Assembly (NCBI GenBank): GCA_936435175.1
Contig: OW386553.1
Span: 33,087,268 to 33,151,267 of the forward strand
Length of the DNA stretch: 64,000 nt
Direction: 5' to 3'
Source of the DNA: Glyphotaelius pellucidus
Taxonomy: Eukaryota > Arthropoda > Insecta > Trichoptera > Limnephilidae
In this document: in pieces, positions 21,143 through 32,022 of the stretch
Numbering within the stretch: the first letter of the stretch is position 1
Layout of the letters: each line of letters starts with the position of its first letter
The notes under the pieces: generated by a model
What the model was told of the DNA's origin: nothing
The model's database searches: none
Seen by the model: only the letters and a program-made list of their open reading frames with translations
Translations under genes and position numbers: made by a program

Positions 21143-21893
21143 TTGATCTTTTTTTTATGTTAATCCCTCCTCCCCGGAATACCCCCACGGCATCCCCAAT
21201 TGGGGTATGTTGTGAGGCTGAAGGTAATAGGGAGGGGAAGGAGATGGGAGAGACGAAGGTGGAAAAGTACCTGGCTCTTCAGATCTGGTCACCAAATACG
21301 GCATTTTTTTACATGAGCTCCACAGGGAATATAAAATACTCTACACTACTCCACAGGAAAATAATTTCCCTCAGGGCCTGTGTCATCTTTGGGGATGCTG
21401 TGTGGAGGTTTTTTTTAGGAAAAGGAGGAGAGGAGAGTTCTGGGAATGAAAAGAGTTTGAGGAGTGGGTAGGAATCTGGGATTCAGTGAGTCCTAGTCAT
21501 CTGACTCCAAGATCTAGACCAACCTCACCCCATGAACCCGGGCACCTCTGCTAAATCACAAAACGTAGCGAACCACTTGGGGTGACCTATGGCAGAAGTG
21601 TTGGTTATCCAATAAAGGTTCCCGGGGCGGCGGTACCCGTTCCCGCTTACCAAAACGTAAAGCCATTTAAAGCAACGTATCAATTCTGAATGGTGGTCTT
21701 ACTTACGATACTGAGAGTATCTTCCACTCTGGAACGTGCCGCAAATATACTATATATTATATTTTAAATGAATTTATTGTGAAACAACACTAATTACTCA
21801 AATAAAATTTATTTCCCACGCCGGGATTCAATTCCGCGACCTTTGGATTGCGAGTCAAGAGCCTTATCTTTAAGCCACGCCGGTCGTCTTAAT
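21143..21893 (-). mobile_element. SINE-1 copy split by a SINE-L insertion
   Basis: 21143-21304 is the 3' half of a minus-strand SINE-1 (GGCATCCCCAATTGGGG, TCTGGTCACCAAATACGGC). 21657-21893 is its 5' half, resuming with AAAGCCATTT and ending in the tRNA-like head (B box complement GGGATTCAATTCC, then CACGCCGGTCGTC). The two halves join cleanly if 21305-21656 is removed. Confidence 0.85.
21305..21656 (-). mobile_element. SINE-L nested in SINE-1
   Basis: A T-rich start (the A-tail of the minus strand) is followed by ACATGAGCTCCAC, AGGGCCTGTGTCATCTTTGG, GATGCTGTGTGGAGG, ACCTCACCCCATGAACCC, and the 5' end as GGTTCCCGGGGCGGCGGTAC and CCCGCTTACC. It is a full-length or nearly full-length insertion. 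Confidence 0.8.
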
Positions 21894-22994
21894 CCTTCAA
21901 TCCAAAGCAAAGTTTTGTATGAAAAAGGCCGCGTAGGTATACGTTCGATAAGACCTATAATGTGGTGAGGTTTTAGACTACTCCCCCCCCCCATACCCAA
22001 AATCGCGTGTATTTTTTTAGTACAAAGTATATTGAAATTTTCAGAATATTAACTTTAAATACAGGTATAATCTGATTAAATTCGCCCACTTTGTCAATTC
22101 TTCTTTTGTGGTACATTTTTGTTTAGCATCAGCCCACAACTCATTAAATTCTCTCTGAGCTACACTAGGTTTTTTCCCTTTTTGGACTCTGCAAATAGGT
22201 CTTTATACAGATCTCCTAGTTTATACATTGTTCCATTGTTTTGAGGCAAAACATACACGGCAACGATTTACGCATGTATTCGGCTTCAAAATCACAGACT
22301 TAATGGATATACTAGGTCAATGACGACTGGTGAGCCGAGCGGTTGATGCAACGCGGGAAAATCGTTGCCTGGCAACGGTGAGTCAAGGCCACGCGCCGCT
22401 GTTTGGTTTAGAAATCGTGCGTTCAACGAAAAATTAATACACGTGATGTCTCATTACATCCCTCCCCCTCCCTCCTTGTGATATTTCGTGATTTTTTCCG
22501 AACCCCTCCCCCCCTTTTCGAGCTTCACGTGATTAATGGACGACCCCTTAGTTAGAGTGACAACGGTTCATGAAATTCCGTTAATGTTTGAGAAAATTCT
22601 AAAATTGGATTTCTGTCATCAAACACCAAAAGGGATCTTGTATATTATCTCATCGGAATCTAAAGAATCCTTTCATCAAAAGAGACTTATATCTATCGTC
22701 TAAATAATGTGCTCCAGTCTGGTCGTTTCTTTATAATCTTACCGAAATCTTATTAAATTTTAATGAAAGAGGCTGTTTAATTATTACTTTTATATTTGTA
22801 ATCTCCCTTTAAGGTTGAAATACTTTAAAAGCTAAAAAGCTTGAAATACTTTAAAAGCTGTTTCAGTTGTTTTGAGCTTTGTTAGGTAAGGTTTTGATTC
22901 TACAAAAGGCCCATTGAAATTTATGAAGTAAGAGAAATAGGTAACTTTTTAATTTTGTCATTTTTTTATTTCATGCATCAAAATTTTGTACACT
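21894..22994. other. Intronic sequence with a C-rich interspersed repeat
   Basis: No gene is seen. At 22440-22560, CATCCCTCCCCCTCCCTCC, TTCCGAACCCCTCCCCCCC and ATTAATGGACGACCCC resemble a repeat I have met in many arthropod genomes. Its class is not known to me. Confidence 0.4.
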
Positions 22995-23004
22995 TTTTAC
23001 ATGC

Positions 23005-23664
23005 TAGCTGGTATCCGGCACGCGTTGCTATGCCATTTAATAAATAAATTGTTTCTCCCTGCGTGTCCTTTCCCATTCGTCTCGTTCCCATTCCTCTCCC
23101 GCGTCCCCTTCCTCTCACACGTTCCCACTCCGCCTTTTCCACCTTCCCTCTCCCCAATCCCCGTCTTCCCACGTCCCGCGAACCCCCTCCTGAGTTCCCC
23201 TCCCCCCTTCCGCATTCCATACATTCAGTCCCGGTACATTCAGTTTTCAAACAGCTCGCGTGCCACCTATTATCCAATAACCCAATTTGATGCAGTCGTT
23301 CGGAGGTTAAACGCGTACATACATTTCGGCGATTCATTTTGAGAGATAGGTTTTAACTACGACGCCTGAAATAAAATTCCCCTCAAATATATCAACATCG
23401 CTTCCACGGCAACGATTTGTTTTGCTTTTTTCCGACGTTAGCAATAACTCGCTTTTGTTAGCGAAAGAAAACGTATAATAAATATGACATATTAGTATTT
23501 ATAATTTCATAACGCCAGAGCTGACTATTACACACAGCCTATATTACTCGCAAGTAATGTAGCTTTCTATTGGTGAAAGAATTTTTAAAATTGGTTTAGT
23601 GGTTTATGCGGGAAATCGTAACACACAAACACATGCAGTTTCGCATTTATAATATTAGTAAAGA
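23005..23664 (-). mobile_element. Non-autonomous Helitron, subfamily B
   Basis: The minus strand starts TCTTTACTAATATTATAAA and ends GCCGGATACCAGCTAG. Internal blocks and the purine tract match 9493-10271. Its 5' end is the target site of the ribozyme element that follows: the repeat AAAGATTTTTTT at 23660-23671 overlaps it. Confidence 0.75.
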
Positions 23665-23671
23665 TTTTTTT

Positions 23672-23932
23672 CAAAAGAAGCAAACACATTGTGACTTGAC
23701 ATTTTAAATAAATAAAAAGGAAACACTTTGTTTTACGTCACTTTATTGATATTTCTTCCGTCTACCGGTTTCGGTACCTCCGTACCATCATCAGGACTGA
23801 ATATAAAATACTAGGACTGAATATAAGTATTTTATATTCAGTCCTGATGATGGTACGGAGGTACCGAAACCGGTAGACGGAAGAAATATCAATAAAGTGA
23901 CGTAAAACAAAGTGTTTCCTTTTTATTTATTT
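23672..23932. mobile_element. Second fold-back element with hammerhead ribozyme
   Basis: Inverted arms at 23703-23812 and 23826-23935 (110 nt, perfect by eye) surround a 13-nt spacer. The insertion is bounded by AAAGATTTTTTT at 23660-23671 and 23933-23944. On the + strand of the right arm: CTGATGA at 23844-23850, stem II GGTAC/GTACC with loop GGAG and the same bulged U, GAA at 23866-23868, self-complementary stem III ACCGGT, predicted cleavage after A23875, and stem I GTC/GAC. The mirror copy is in the left arm. The primary sequence is unrelated to the element at 13203-13440, but architecture and fold agree. No protein is encoded. Confidence 0.85.
23841..23878 (+). ncRNA. Hammerhead ribozyme core (right arm)
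   Basis: The order is GUC, CUGAUGA, U, GGUAC-GGAG-GUACC, GAA, ACCGGU, A17, GAC. Every core base of the hammerhead consensus is present. Compared with 13345-13383 all three stems have different sequences but preserved pairing. The minus-strand mirror is at about 23760-23797. Confidence 0.82.
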
Positions 23933-24210
23933 AAAGATTTTTTTAATATTCTTTCACCTGCCACGATGGGAATATCGCGGTGTTGTGGTGGGTGAAGTTT
24001 AGAGATTGGAATTATACATAATATGCGCTATAAAAATAGTTATTAGATTAGGGGATTCAGATTGAGTTATAAATATGTTTTACCGTAATTAAATAAGGAA
24101 AATTGAATAGGAAATGTGGTTATGAATGGAGATTATGTGGTTGAAGTGTAAAATGTATAATAATAAAAAGTGAATACTGAAAATAAAACAAATAAAAAGT
24201 CAAGTCTTAA

Positions 24211-24300
24211 AATAAGTTGGATAAATTCAATGGCTCTCAACATTTTACAAGTAGAAATTTTTTATTTTTTTAAATTTTTTTTATTTATATAAAAAGAAAT
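24211..24300. repeat. Sequence resembling the far flank of the LINE
   Basis: AATAAGTTGGATAAATTCAA, then CATTTTACAAGTAGAAA resembles AATAAGTTGGACAAATTCAG and AATTTACAAATAGAAAG at 28872-28921, beyond the other end of the CR1-like LINE. It could be a diverged long target duplication or an older repeat. Confidence 0.45.
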
Positions 24301-24860
24301 GTACAAAAATTAAAAGACAACACTAAAAATAAAAAATAAATAAAAAGTAAGGTCTTTTAATATTTATTTATTTATTTATTTCTATTCTTGTACATACACT
24401 TTACAAATAATTACATAGTTTACATAGATAATAGGTTAGTAATAAGAAAAAAACATGTTAAAGATCCGTAACTGTATGTAAATAGGTTAGTCGTAGTGTT
24501 TTGTGAACACCTCACTAGGCGAACCTGTGCTGAGGTGTTCCCATGTTTTGGATTAAGTGCTATTCTGTCGACTTAAGTAGAAACACTGTATCCTCCTTGA
24601 TATTGTCAAGAAGGGCACTGTGGGTCGACCCATGGCGGCAGTATCCTACACATAAATTAAAAGATTAGTTTCGGTGGGGGATCTATATATACAGTTGTTC
24701 TTAGAATCTAGATTATGAGTAAGATAAATAATTGTCTTGATAAACGGTAGATATATTTTTCTATGGACCACGCGCCAATGGTATAATCACGGATATTGTG
24801 GTAATATTTTCTCTCTCGAAACAAAGTTTATTTAATTATATTTTTTATATTTGGGATGGG

Positions 24861-27809
24861 TTATGTTTGGTTAGGTGTTATAATTTTTTGAGTAAATTGA
24901 ATACCTTGTTGTTTGATCCAGTCTTTTATGTGTTTTTTGAGAACTATGGTAGATGAATTTGTAGTTAGTAGTTGCTTAAGTGTGGTGGGCATGCAGTTAT
25001 ATAGTTTGGTTGCGTAGTATTTAAAGTTTCTTTGCCCGTGTGAGGTATGAGTTATCGGTATATTTAGTGTTTTATTTGTAGAGGCCCTGGTTTTAATTGA
25101 TAATTGGGTTTGCATTGGAACGTGGAGTTTATGTTGGAAGAAGTAAAGTAGAACAGATTTGGCATAGAGTTGTCTTATTGTCAAGACATCTAGTGTTTCG
25201 TAAATTACATTTGAGCTTGTGTAGCGAGGAACTTGGAGGATAAGTTTGATTGTTGCCTTTTGAATTTTTTCTATTGGGTCAATTGTTGTATTCGTTGCAC
25301 TTCCCCAAGCCAGTATGCCATAAGAGATAATGGATTGACAAAGTGAAAAGAATATGGTTCTGAGGATTGTTCTTGGAAATATGTTTTTAATTGACTTTAT
25401 GAGATGCATGACTCGTTTCAGTTTGTTTGTGATGTAAAATATGTGGTCAGTCCAGCGTAAGTTGGCATCTATTATCACTCCAAGGTATTTAGTCTGATTA
25501 ACCCTTTCAATTCGCTCGCATTGACATGTACGAGAAGTTTGACCACAGTTATGTAAGATAAGGTCTGTGTGCGGTGGAGGTTGGCCTCTTTGCGTGATGC
25601 TGTGTGTAATATAATTGGTTTTTGTTGTGTTAAGGGTAAGAATGTTGTTGTTTAGCCAATTTTTGACCACCGATAAATTATTTTCGGCCTTTGTATATAC
25701 CTCATTCCATGTTTCTGCCTGGCAGAGAAGTACTGTATCGTCAGCAAATGTTACGATTTGACCATCGATATCAATGTCACATAGGTTGTTAATGTAAATA
25801 AGGAACATTAAGGGACCAAGAACGCTTCCCTGTGGTACTCCATATCTAGATAGAAGTGGCTCGCTTGACATGTTGTTAATTTTAACTTGTTGCATTCTAC
25901 CCGACATGAAGCTTTTCAGTAAGTCTAGTTCTATGCCACTAACACCGACGTTCTTTAGTTTTTTGAAAAGTTTTTCGTGAGAAATTGTGTCAAATGCTTT
26001 ATATAAGTCTAAATAAATTGATATTTCTTTTTTTTTAGCATCTAGGTTATGTGTAATAAACTCGGTTACGGTGGCAATTGCGTTTTCTGTGTTCCTATTT
26101 TTTCTAAAGCCGTATTGGTTTATTGAGAGTATTTGCCTGTTTTCCAGATAATGTTGTAGCTGTACTTTTATTGCCTTTTCAAGAATTTTTGACAAAGTGT
26201 TTAATAATGTAATGGGTCTATAGTTATTAACATTATTTTTTGGTCCTGATTTATAAATTGGAATAACCATACCTTTTTTTAGAATGCTCGGGAAAATTCC
26301 TTCTTTGAGACTAAGATTTATCACGTATGTTAGTGGTATAAGCAGTTGTTGGCTTAGTGTTATTATTGTTTTCGAGTCTATTCCGTCAGGTCCCGATGTA
26401 GTGTTATCCTTTAGGGATTGTATTATTTGTTTGGTGTCTTCCAGTGTTACTTTATTTAATTTGAAATGTCTGTCATTGTTTATATTAGAGCACTGAGTCA
26501 TATTGTTTCGAAGATCTTGATTTTCGATTTCAGTCGACATTTTTTTTATATTTTCGGCTAGGCTAGCTCCGATATTTGTGTAATGTCTGTTTATGTAATT
26601 AAGAATGAGAGTAGGATTTTTGTGAAAGTCGACTTCTTCGTCGTTGATAACTAAATTATTGATTTTATCATCATTGTTTTTTTGTATGTGTGTGCTTTCT
26701 CTCAGAATTGACCAAACGCTTTTCGGGTCAAAGTTTGCAGTTATCAGTTTGTTTTTGTAATATAATTCTTTGGCTTTCCGTATAATTAGAGAACAAATAT
26801 TTCTATACCTTTTATAGAAAGAGTAAAGAAAAGTATCATTTGGGTTGCGTTTGACTTGTTTGTGCAGTTTGTCTCGTTTTTTTATGCTATTTAGTATGCT
26901 TTGGGTGATCCATTTTTTAAGTCTTTTTTTACGGTGCGTGATAGAGTTGACTGTTGTTGTGGTGTTTTGAGTGATGAGCGTTTGAAGGTATGCTATAAAG
27001 TAATTCCAGGCTTCTTCTGTCGTATTAATTCTTTTTAGATGTTCCCACCTTTGATTTTCTAGACAATTTTTTAGGTTAACGTAGTCAGTAGTTTGAAATT
27101 TTGTGGTATTATTTTGAGTTGTTGGGTTCAGAGTCTGTGGAGTCAGGCCTATCATTGTTGTGTAGTGATCTGTACATGATTCTGAGTCTCTGGTAACTCT
27201 GGTTGGAGTGTTGATGGCGCTTATTAAGCCATGTTCAAGGAGCATCAGTTGGTATTCGATGTTTTGGGGGTGGCCTTGTGGAAGTATATTTATGTTAAGA
27301 TCCCCAGCAACGATGATGTTTTTGAAGTGGGAAATGTTTTTTATGTGAGTATCGAGAGCTATTATAAAGGGCGCAATGTTGTGTCTGGAAGGTGATCTGT
27401 AAATAGCGAGTATGCACGTATCTGGGTCAGCAATTATTTGTAAACAGTTAGAGTTTTCTAAAGCGATTTCTGATACAGAAGCGTTAAGGCTATCTTTTAT
27501 GTAAACAACAACTCCATCATTTTGATTTTGGTTTTAGGTTGTGAGATAAGTGGAATAGTTTTTCTTGTGTTTTACAGTAAAGGTGTTGGAGATCCAGCAT
27601 TCCGTTAGGATAATAATTTTGAAGTCTATTTTAATGGTGGACAAGAGTATGTCTAGTTCGTCATAGTTTTTGCTGATTGATCTTATATTTTGGTTGAGTA
27701 GAGTTAGGGTGCCCGGGTTGCTATATATATTATCGCATAGTTTTGTATCATTTGTTGAATAATGTAAGTCAGTGCTGGTTGAGTTGATTGAGTTTAGTAA
27801 TTCGGCCAT
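24861..27809 (-). pseudogene. CR1-like LINE ORF2 (endonuclease-RT) with one stop
   Basis: The frame is open for 982 codons except a TAA at 27534-27536. Upstream of the stop lies the endonuclease start (LLNQNIRSISKNYDELDILL, IILTECWI). Downstream, in the same frame, it continues with ILAIYRSPSRHN and IIVAGDLNIN, APE-type endonuclease motifs. The RT domain has VIPIYKSGPKNNVNNYRPIT, GFRKNRNTENAI, YLDLYKAFDT, YGVPQGSVLGPLMFLIYINN and the catalytic FADDTVLL. After it come TKYLGVIIDANLRWTDHI, SYGILAWGSA and the C-terminal thumb-like region. It would nick target DNA and copy the element's RNA. A single nonsense change suggests a young copy or a sequencing error. Confidence 0.88.
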
Positions 27810-27858
27810 ATTAAATTATACACAATACATAAAATTTACTTTAGGGGGAATTAATAAT

Positions 27859-28770
27859 CTACGTTTGTTTTCCCATTTTTTTCAGATCATTTTCATGTTT
27901 GATTTGGATAATTTTATCCCCAGTTGCTTTGCGGACAAGCAATTTGCTAGATTTAAACCACACAAATTGGTAGAGGGTTTCTTTAGCCGTTTGCTTTGTT
28001 TTCCAAAGAAGTTCCTTGAAATACGGTGAGAGAACTTCACTGAGAAAAATGGGAGAATTAGAGTCTAAGGATTTGGCCGCATTTTTAAGAGAGAGCATTG
28101 ATTCCCGAGTTTTTTGATTATAGAAGGCGATGTGGAGTTTGTCCGGGGTATTCCTTCTTCGATCTTGAGTCCTGGTCACCATGCGTATGTCTTGTTGTTG
28201 CAGGGGTAGTCCCAGTGAGCTGGCAACCCGAAGTACAGCTTCCGTGGCTTGTTCTCCCGGCCGCAACTCCACACCCGCCATTTCCACACAGTCGGAGAGC
28301 TTCTCTTGCTCTAATTCGGCAAGTCTGCTTTCCAGGGAAGATATTCTAGTGTTTTTTTTTTCATTCTCCTCTCTCAAGAATTTGGTTTCTTTGAGGGCCT
28401 CCTGCATTTCTTTGAAGCGTGTGAGCAGGACATCGTACTGGTTGCAAATAAAATCACTGCTTTTCTTAAGGTCGCTTATTTCTTCCTCAAACATTTTTTT
28501 CATTTCACTTATTTTATTGTCGAAATGTTTTGTGAGACGATCATATAACACATCGGCATCTGAACCAAATGTTGAGGCCGACGGTGTAGGAGAACTCGGC
28601 CGGCTTTTGCATTTTGGGCATTTCCAAACTTGTTTATTTTTATTCGCCATTTTTTTGAAGTTAGTATCCGAGATATTTAGGCAGTTAATATGAAATGTAA
28701 TTTTGCAGATGGCGCACGTAAGTGCTTGATCATTTTTGGATATAATGCTTAAACAGGCTTCGCAATTCAT
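27859..28770 (-). CDS. CR1-like LINE ORF1 protein (zinc finger, coiled coil)
   Basis: The product is 303 residues and intact. Residues 1-56 form a PHD/RING-like zinc finger: CEAC, CAIC, H-x-x-C, then CPKC. A Ser/Pro linker follows. About residues 75-160 are a charged heptad region (FDNKISEMKKMFEEEISDL and ELEQEKL), probably a coiled coil for trimer or dimer formation. The C-terminal part (LRVASSLGLPL, DIRMVTRTQ, KLHIAFYNQKTRESMLSLK, ILSEVLSPYFKELLWKTK-like, KLLVRKATGDKI) resembles the baculovirus FP-type domain found in many CR1/L2 ORF1 proteins. Its expected role is binding the element's RNA in the RNP. Nucleic-acid binding is family knowledge and not shown here. Confidence 0.8.
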   Translation of the reverse strand: MNCEACLSIISKNDQALTCAICKITFHINCLNISDTNFKKMANKNKQVWKCPKCKSRPSSPTPSASTFGSDADVLYDRLTKHFDNKISEMKKMFEEEISDLKKSSDFICNQYDVLLTRFKEMQEALKETKFLREENEKKNTRISSLESRLAELEQEKLSDCVEMAGVELRPGEQATEAVLRVASSLGLPLQQQDIRMVTRTQDRRRNTPDKLHIAFYNQKTRESMLSLKNAAKSLDSNSPIFLSEVLSPYFKELLWKTKQTAKETLYQFVWFKSSKLLVRKATGDKIIQIKHENDLKKMGKQT

Positions 28771-28984
28771 TGTAGATCGATTTAATTATTGTCTTTGTGT
28801 CTGAATAGGGTATCCCGGTCACTTGCTTGATTTTGAATGAAAAAATAAAAAATCTCTGGCAAAAAATTTTAATAAGTTGGACAAATTCAGTGACAAATTC
28901 AATAATTTACAAATAGAAAGTTTAAAAAAAATATCCCCACGCTTGCGCTAATAATATTTTGTTAAAATGCGTAAAAATATTTAC

Positions 28985-29290
28985 GTAGCAATATTTTTAT
29001 AAATCCCGGCATGCGTTGCAGTGCCATTCAAAGAAATAAATTGTTTCTCCCTGCAGGTCCGTTCCCCTCCCGCACCCCCTTCCCCACTACGTTCCCCTTC
29101 CATCTTCCCCACCTTACCCCTGCATAGTTACCCTTCCCGCGAACCCCACCTCTTTCATTTCCCTCCCCCTCCTGCTGTCCCTCCCTGCCGCTAAAATATA
29201 TGAAGTACACACATTTTCAAACCATTCGCGCATCACCTTTAGTAAATTTTGTATACAAATTTCATAACACCAGAGCTTACCATTGCAACA
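28985..29290 (-). mobile_element. Helitron subfamily B fragment
   Basis: CCCGGCATGCGTTGCAGTGCC, AATTGTTTCTCCCTGC, the pyrimidine tract, CCGCTAAAATATATG and CATAACACCAGAGCTTACCA follow the subfamily order. The 5' end is lost. Confidence 0.6.
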
Positions 29291-29499
29291 CTCTTCTGCT
29301 AAAATGCAATCTTTTGTAAAAATTTTGAGTCAATCCATCGATTTCTTCACGATATTTGTGGACGCAAACATACGGAACCTAATTTTGTATATATATATAT
29401 ATTTTGTAAGAATGCGTACTAATACATTTTATTGCCTAAAATCGATATTACAAACATGGTGTAGAAAAAATTGAATAAAGTTTTACGGCCGCACGTATG

Positions 29500-29900
29500 C
29501 GGCGGCACTTGAATATCCATTTATCTATACTCTTCAAAAGGTTGACAAACGGGTTGCAATCTTTAGAGCATAGGCATCAGCTGGGAATGCTGTCCTTGTT
29601 CTTCCGGTATTTCAATGGAGGCTGCTTCGAGCAGCTTAGAGTCATTTTTCCTTCGGCACCCAACATTTATAGGCTGTTGAAATTTGTCACTTTCTTGAGT
29701 TCGACAGCTCGGCTGTGGAAGATCTGTCGGCGTCTGTGTTTTCTCCCTCCTACAGCAGGGATCTCGTGTTCACTCGTCTCCCCCTCAAAAAGACCCTCCA
29801 TCCAGCAATCTCAAAGATGGCAGAGGCCCTGAGTGAAATGATTTTCGTCGGAGCCCCCATTTGTGGTGTAAAAAAAAATAACTTATTTCTTAAAAATTAA
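29500..29900 (+). mobile_element. LINE-X 3' end copy
   Basis: In shifting frames: FKRLTNGLQSLEHRHQLGML, FFRYFNGGCFEQL, STARLWKICRRLCFLPPT, then the end VFSPSYSRDLVFTRLPLKKT and LHPAISKMAEALSEMIF. It shows what follows the part seen at 18130-18545. The last 60 residues correspond to the tail of SINE-L. Confidence 0.65.
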
Positions 29901-30055
29901 TATTTACGTTAACTTTACGAGACCTAGATGTCAAAAAAGGATAGTTTTGACCGTTGGTGCGCCAAGTGTGTTGGGACGGAATAATCGCCCATTCAGAGAC
30001 ACAGGCCAGATTTGGCCCGCGGGCCGCCAATTGCCGATCGATGGTATATTATATA

Positions 30056-30692
30056 CTAGCTTTTCCCCGCGGCTTCGCTCGCATGGTATTACGGGAAATT
30101 ACTGTAGCGCTTGCACTTATCAATTATCTCCCCCCCACCCCACCCCCATCCCCTCCCGCATTCCAAATATTCATTCCCTTACATTCAGTTTTCAAACATC
30201 TCGCCTACCACCTAATAATAAAAAAATTAATGTAATAAAAAAATACTCTATTTATCATTCAGTCTTTATAATCGTTACGAATTATATTTTTAATATAGAA
30301 ACTCTCATCTGACATTTATTCGAAGCTTGTCCAAAAAAAAAAAAAAAACGAATTCTAATATTTGAATTTTGTGCAGTAGTAGCTGACCAGTAGACTGAGT
30401 ACCTGCCAGCATAGAGCCCAAAAATATATCAACATTGTTTCCATGGAAAAGATTTTTTTCTGACGTTAGCAAAAACTCGCTTTTGTTAGCGACAGAAAAC
30501 GTAAAACAAATATAATATATTAATATTTATAATTTCATAACGCCAGAGCTTACCATCATATACAACCTGTAGTCTGTGCATATAATTTAGCTTTCTATTG
30601 GTGAAAGAATTATTAAAGTCTTTACATTGTGTTATGCGTGAAAAGGTCATAAACAAACTCGAGCAGTTTCACATTTATAATATTAGTATGGA
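30056..30692 (-). mobile_element. Non-autonomous Helitron, subfamily A
   Basis: The minus strand starts TCCATACTAATATTATAAAT after an A and ends CGCGGGGAAAAGCTAG before a T. Internal blocks are GAAAAGGTCATAAAC-like, GTTTTTGCTAACGTCAG, TTTCCATGGAAACAATG and AGCGAAGCCGCGGGG. Two nearly identical relatives are at 44049-44809 and 55093-55839. It encodes no protein. Confidence 0.85.
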
Positions 30693-30698
30693 TAATAG

Positions 30699-31464
30699 GC
30701 CACTTGCATGGATATCATTTTGACTTGGAAAAAATCGTGTGGATAAATTTTTCTACTAAGATTACGAATTTTTTTTTAGAAATTTATACCTAGTTTTTAT
30801 TTTTTTATTTTAATTAAATAAATCCGCTTTTTTGGGCTCGTGACATCACTGCATAAAAATGTTCCGCCTCCGATAATATTTCATTAATTTTGTAAAATTC
30901 CACACTTTTTTTTTTTTAATAATGCAACACTTTGATTTCCGGCGAGTTTATAAATTTGATACTAATGGTACGGCCGCACTGGGGCCAACTTCCAACTGCA
31001 ACGTTTGGACAATTTGGCCCACCACACTATTCTGCGCAATATTATTACAGGAGAGTGGTAAAAAATATTTTTGTAGCGGATAAAAATTGTTAAAAATTTT
31101 AATTTTTTAGCTTTACGAACCGAAATCAATATTATGGAAAATGAAGAATCGCCTGCACGTTGTAGGCAATTGATAAGATACAGCGCCGAATCAGTTGTTC
31201 GATGTCCGCCATTTTGGAGTTCGAAGTTGGAAGGTTGACTTTGGTGTGGAAGTAGCATAAAATTCCCCTGCTTTATTGCCTGCGAATTCGCTACAGATAC
31301 TTTATAAATTATGACCCGTCTTTCCGGTTTATAAGTAATAGTCCGATTTTTCGGATAGAAATTTTCAAAAAATCGCCAGGGTTTCAAAAATACAATTTAA
31401 AAAAAAAGTAAAACGGAATGTCTTAGAATATTTGCCTAATTTTTTTTTTTTAAATGCAAGTGGC
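30699..31464. repeat. Possible inverted-repeat element
   Basis: GCCACTTGCAT at 30699-30709 is matched by ATGCAAGTGGC at 31454-31464. The interior (for example TTGGACAATTTGGCCCACCA and CCGCCATTTTGGAG) is non-coding, although a 141-codon minus-strand frame crosses it. With only 11 bp of terminal identity this may be chance. Confidence 0.3.
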
Positions 31465-32020
31465 ATATTGTATATTTTACAGGGTGCTATATATATTCCC
31501 CTACCCCAACATACTACTGTAGTAAAATTCTGTATGTAGGTCGTATGTACGTATATTATTATTGTCTACCAATTTGGCCGGTGGCGGTATTAAGTGGTCT
31601 CGTCACTGTTATGATTGTTGTGGTCGCTAAAACACCGGGGGGGCGATAAACCCCGCGGGGGGCGAATGAACAGCATGACTCGAGGACGGGGGGCGGTGTA
31701 AATACTACTCATAATACAGGACGTATTGTAATGTACGTTTTACATAACTACCTACATATTTTAGAAACACGTGTGAGATCGGCATAAAGTGGCATTAACA
31801 AAGAAAATCAACGTTGTTGCGTTAGGTTAAGGACGTTTAAAACCTTTATGAATTGCAATTGACAACATCTAGGCCGTTGGACATTTTCTGAATCAAGGAC
31901 TACGTCAAATTTCCTACTTCGTTTTCTGTCAATCCAAAATTATTTGTGGTATAAATGGGATGGATTGTCACTTATAAAACTCACATAAAATATATATGTA
32001 TATATATATTTATTTTTTTT
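31465..32020. other. Intronic sequence with a G-rich patch
   Basis: At 31625-31700 CGGGGGGGCGATAAACCCC and GGGGGGCGAATG resemble the GGGGGCG-rich stretch at 40985-41065. Both could be remains of a hAT-like repeat. Nothing else is recognised. Confidence 0.35.
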
Positions 32021-32022
32021 AT

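Larger units (their letters stand above)
24361..28830 (-). mobile_element. CR1-like LINE, nearly complete
   Basis: This two-ORF non-LTR retrotransposon lies on the strand opposite the receptor gene. From its 5' side: ORF1 at 28770-27859, a 49-nt gap, ORF2 at 27809-24861, then about 500 nt of 3' UTR ending in a (TAAA)n tail, seen on the + strand as TATTTATTTATTTATTT at 24361-24380. There is no poly-A. A two-ORF layout with a PHD-like zinc finger in ORF1 and a tetranucleotide tail fits the CR1/L2 branch. The only coding defect I can see is one stop in ORF2. Confidence 0.85.

Noticed and set aside
30962..31387. 141-residue minus-strand protein
   Set aside because: No recognisable motif, unusual composition, lies between two possible inverted repeats, and has no splice or promoter support.
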